A stretch of DNA of 14,599 nt from Helicobacteraceae bacterium (lineage in GTDB: Bacteria; Campylobacterota; Campylobacteria; Campylobacterales; Helicobacteraceae), in NCBI GenBank assembly GCA_029258405.1, contig JARHYY010000067.1, forward strand, positions 1 to 14,599, read 5' to 3'. The notes under the pieces were generated by a model. It saw only the letters and a program-made list of their open reading frames with translations, was not told where the DNA came from and ran no database searches. Both the position numbers and the translations under genes were made by a program. Each line of letters opens with the position of its first letter. The first letter of the stretch is position 1. Below are positions 14,286-14,599 of the stretch, piece after piece.

Positions 14286-14306
14286 GGTAAAACATTATTT
14301 TTTACC
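14286..14306. terminator. Weak AT-rich hairpin after the PLP enzyme gene
   Basis: A perfect 7-bp stem (GGTAAAA with TTTTACC) encloses a 7-nt loop, 47 bp after the stop codon. It lacks a GC-rich stem and a clear following T-run, so intrinsic termination is only possible. Confidence 0.35.
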
Positions 14307-14339
14307 CTATAAAGATAACCCATAAAGGAGTTAATGGTT

Positions 14340-14356
14340 TTAAGATATAATCTTAA
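14340..14356 (+). promoter_or_regulatory. -10 promoter element embedded in a 17-bp palindrome
   Basis: TATAAT at 14346-14351 is a perfect -10 box, with initiation expected near 14358, about 16 nt before the next ATG. It is covered by a perfect inverted repeat (TTAAGAT, ATA, ATCTTAA), which could be an operator where a repressor would block RNA polymerase. Confidence 0.5.
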
Positions 14357-14373
14357 TATTTAAGGTGCTTTGC

Positions 14374-14599
14374 ATGGTAAGATTAAATTTTTTAGAAAAT
14401 CAAAAAGAATTAAATATCAACAGCAAACAAGCTGCTTCGAATAATGGCGACTTATTTTCTCAAGTACTCCAAAATGCTCTATTACAAGATAAAAACACAG
14501 AATCACAAAAGGCATTCAAAGATATAAAAGAAACAATAAAACCAGCAATACATAAATTCTATAATGTAAAAGAGGAAATGGACGATGAAACACTTGATA
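14374..14599 (+). CDS. Unrecognised protein, 5' part only (runs off the window)
   Basis: An open frame of 75 codons continues to the window end with no stop. ATG at 14374 follows AAGG (14362-14365) by 8 nt and a TATAAT promoter by about 22 nt, so the start is credible. The visible N-terminus is polar, rich in Asn, Gln, Lys and Glu, with no signal peptide or membrane segment: it begins MVRLNFLENQKELN and contains GDLFSQVLQNALLQ. This resembles the start of a cytoplasmic or flagellar-exported protein, perhaps a hook-length-control type, but that is a guess. No family is assigned. Confidence 0.55.
   Translation, partial: MVRLNFLENQKELNINSKQAASNNGDLFSQVLQNALLQDKNTESQKAFKDIKETIKPAIHKFYNVKEEMDDETLD

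Overview
The window is AT-rich DNA from a member of the Campylobacterota, most probably an enterohepatic-type Helicobacter. This is inferred from three things. The flagellar genes are scattered in small groups rather than in one large cluster. The pseudaminic acid genes pseF and pseG sit beside flgH. RpoN (sigma-54) and FliA (sigma-28) promoter elements of the Helicobacter/Campylobacter type control the flagellar genes. No rRNA, tRNA, CRISPR array, insertion sequence or prophage was seen.

Layout. (1) 1-301 is an AT-rich leader with no gene. (2) 302-3558 (+) is a two-gene unit: an MFS transporter overlapping by 4 bp a cytoplasmic CocE/NonD (X-Pro dipeptidyl-peptidase superfamily) hydrolase. 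(3) A weak hairpin at 3587-3615 separates it from a convergent flagellar block at 3624-6472 (-): a 90-residue single-pass membrane protein of unknown role, then flgM, a flgN-like chaperone gene and flgK. (4) 6508-6825 is non-coding and holds two perfect 12-bp palindromes and a 45-nt hairpin. (5) 6826-8484 (-) is flgF-flgG (rod). (6) 8578-10576 (-) is flgH-pseF-gmhB-like, translationally coupled at the flgH/pseF junction. (7) Diverging from flgH on the + strand are yqeY, pseG and an acyltransferase-3 membrane protein (10643-12934). They are followed by a MetY/MetB-like PLP enzyme (12965-14239) and the first 75 codons of an unrecognised gene that leaves the window.

How the genes work together. 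Most of the window builds and decorates the flagellum: distal rod (FlgF, FlgG), L-ring lipoprotein (FlgH), hook-filament junction (FlgK) with its export chaperone (FlgN), the sigma-28 antagonist (FlgM), and two steps of CMP-pseudaminic acid synthesis (PseG, PseF) for flagellin glycosylation. The regulatory layout is the best part. An exact sigma-54 consensus lies inside the last codons of flgM and should drive flgN-flgK. Another good sigma-54 element precedes flgF-flgG. A weaker one precedes flgH and overlaps the divergent yqeY promoter. flgM itself has a CGATAT sigma-28 -10 element whose -35 overlaps the stop codon of the upstream small membrane protein gene. I did not find a clearly novel multi-gene defence or mobile system. 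The least explained items are the small membrane protein before flgM, the MFS/CocE pair, the structured non-coding segment, and the truncated gene at the right edge.
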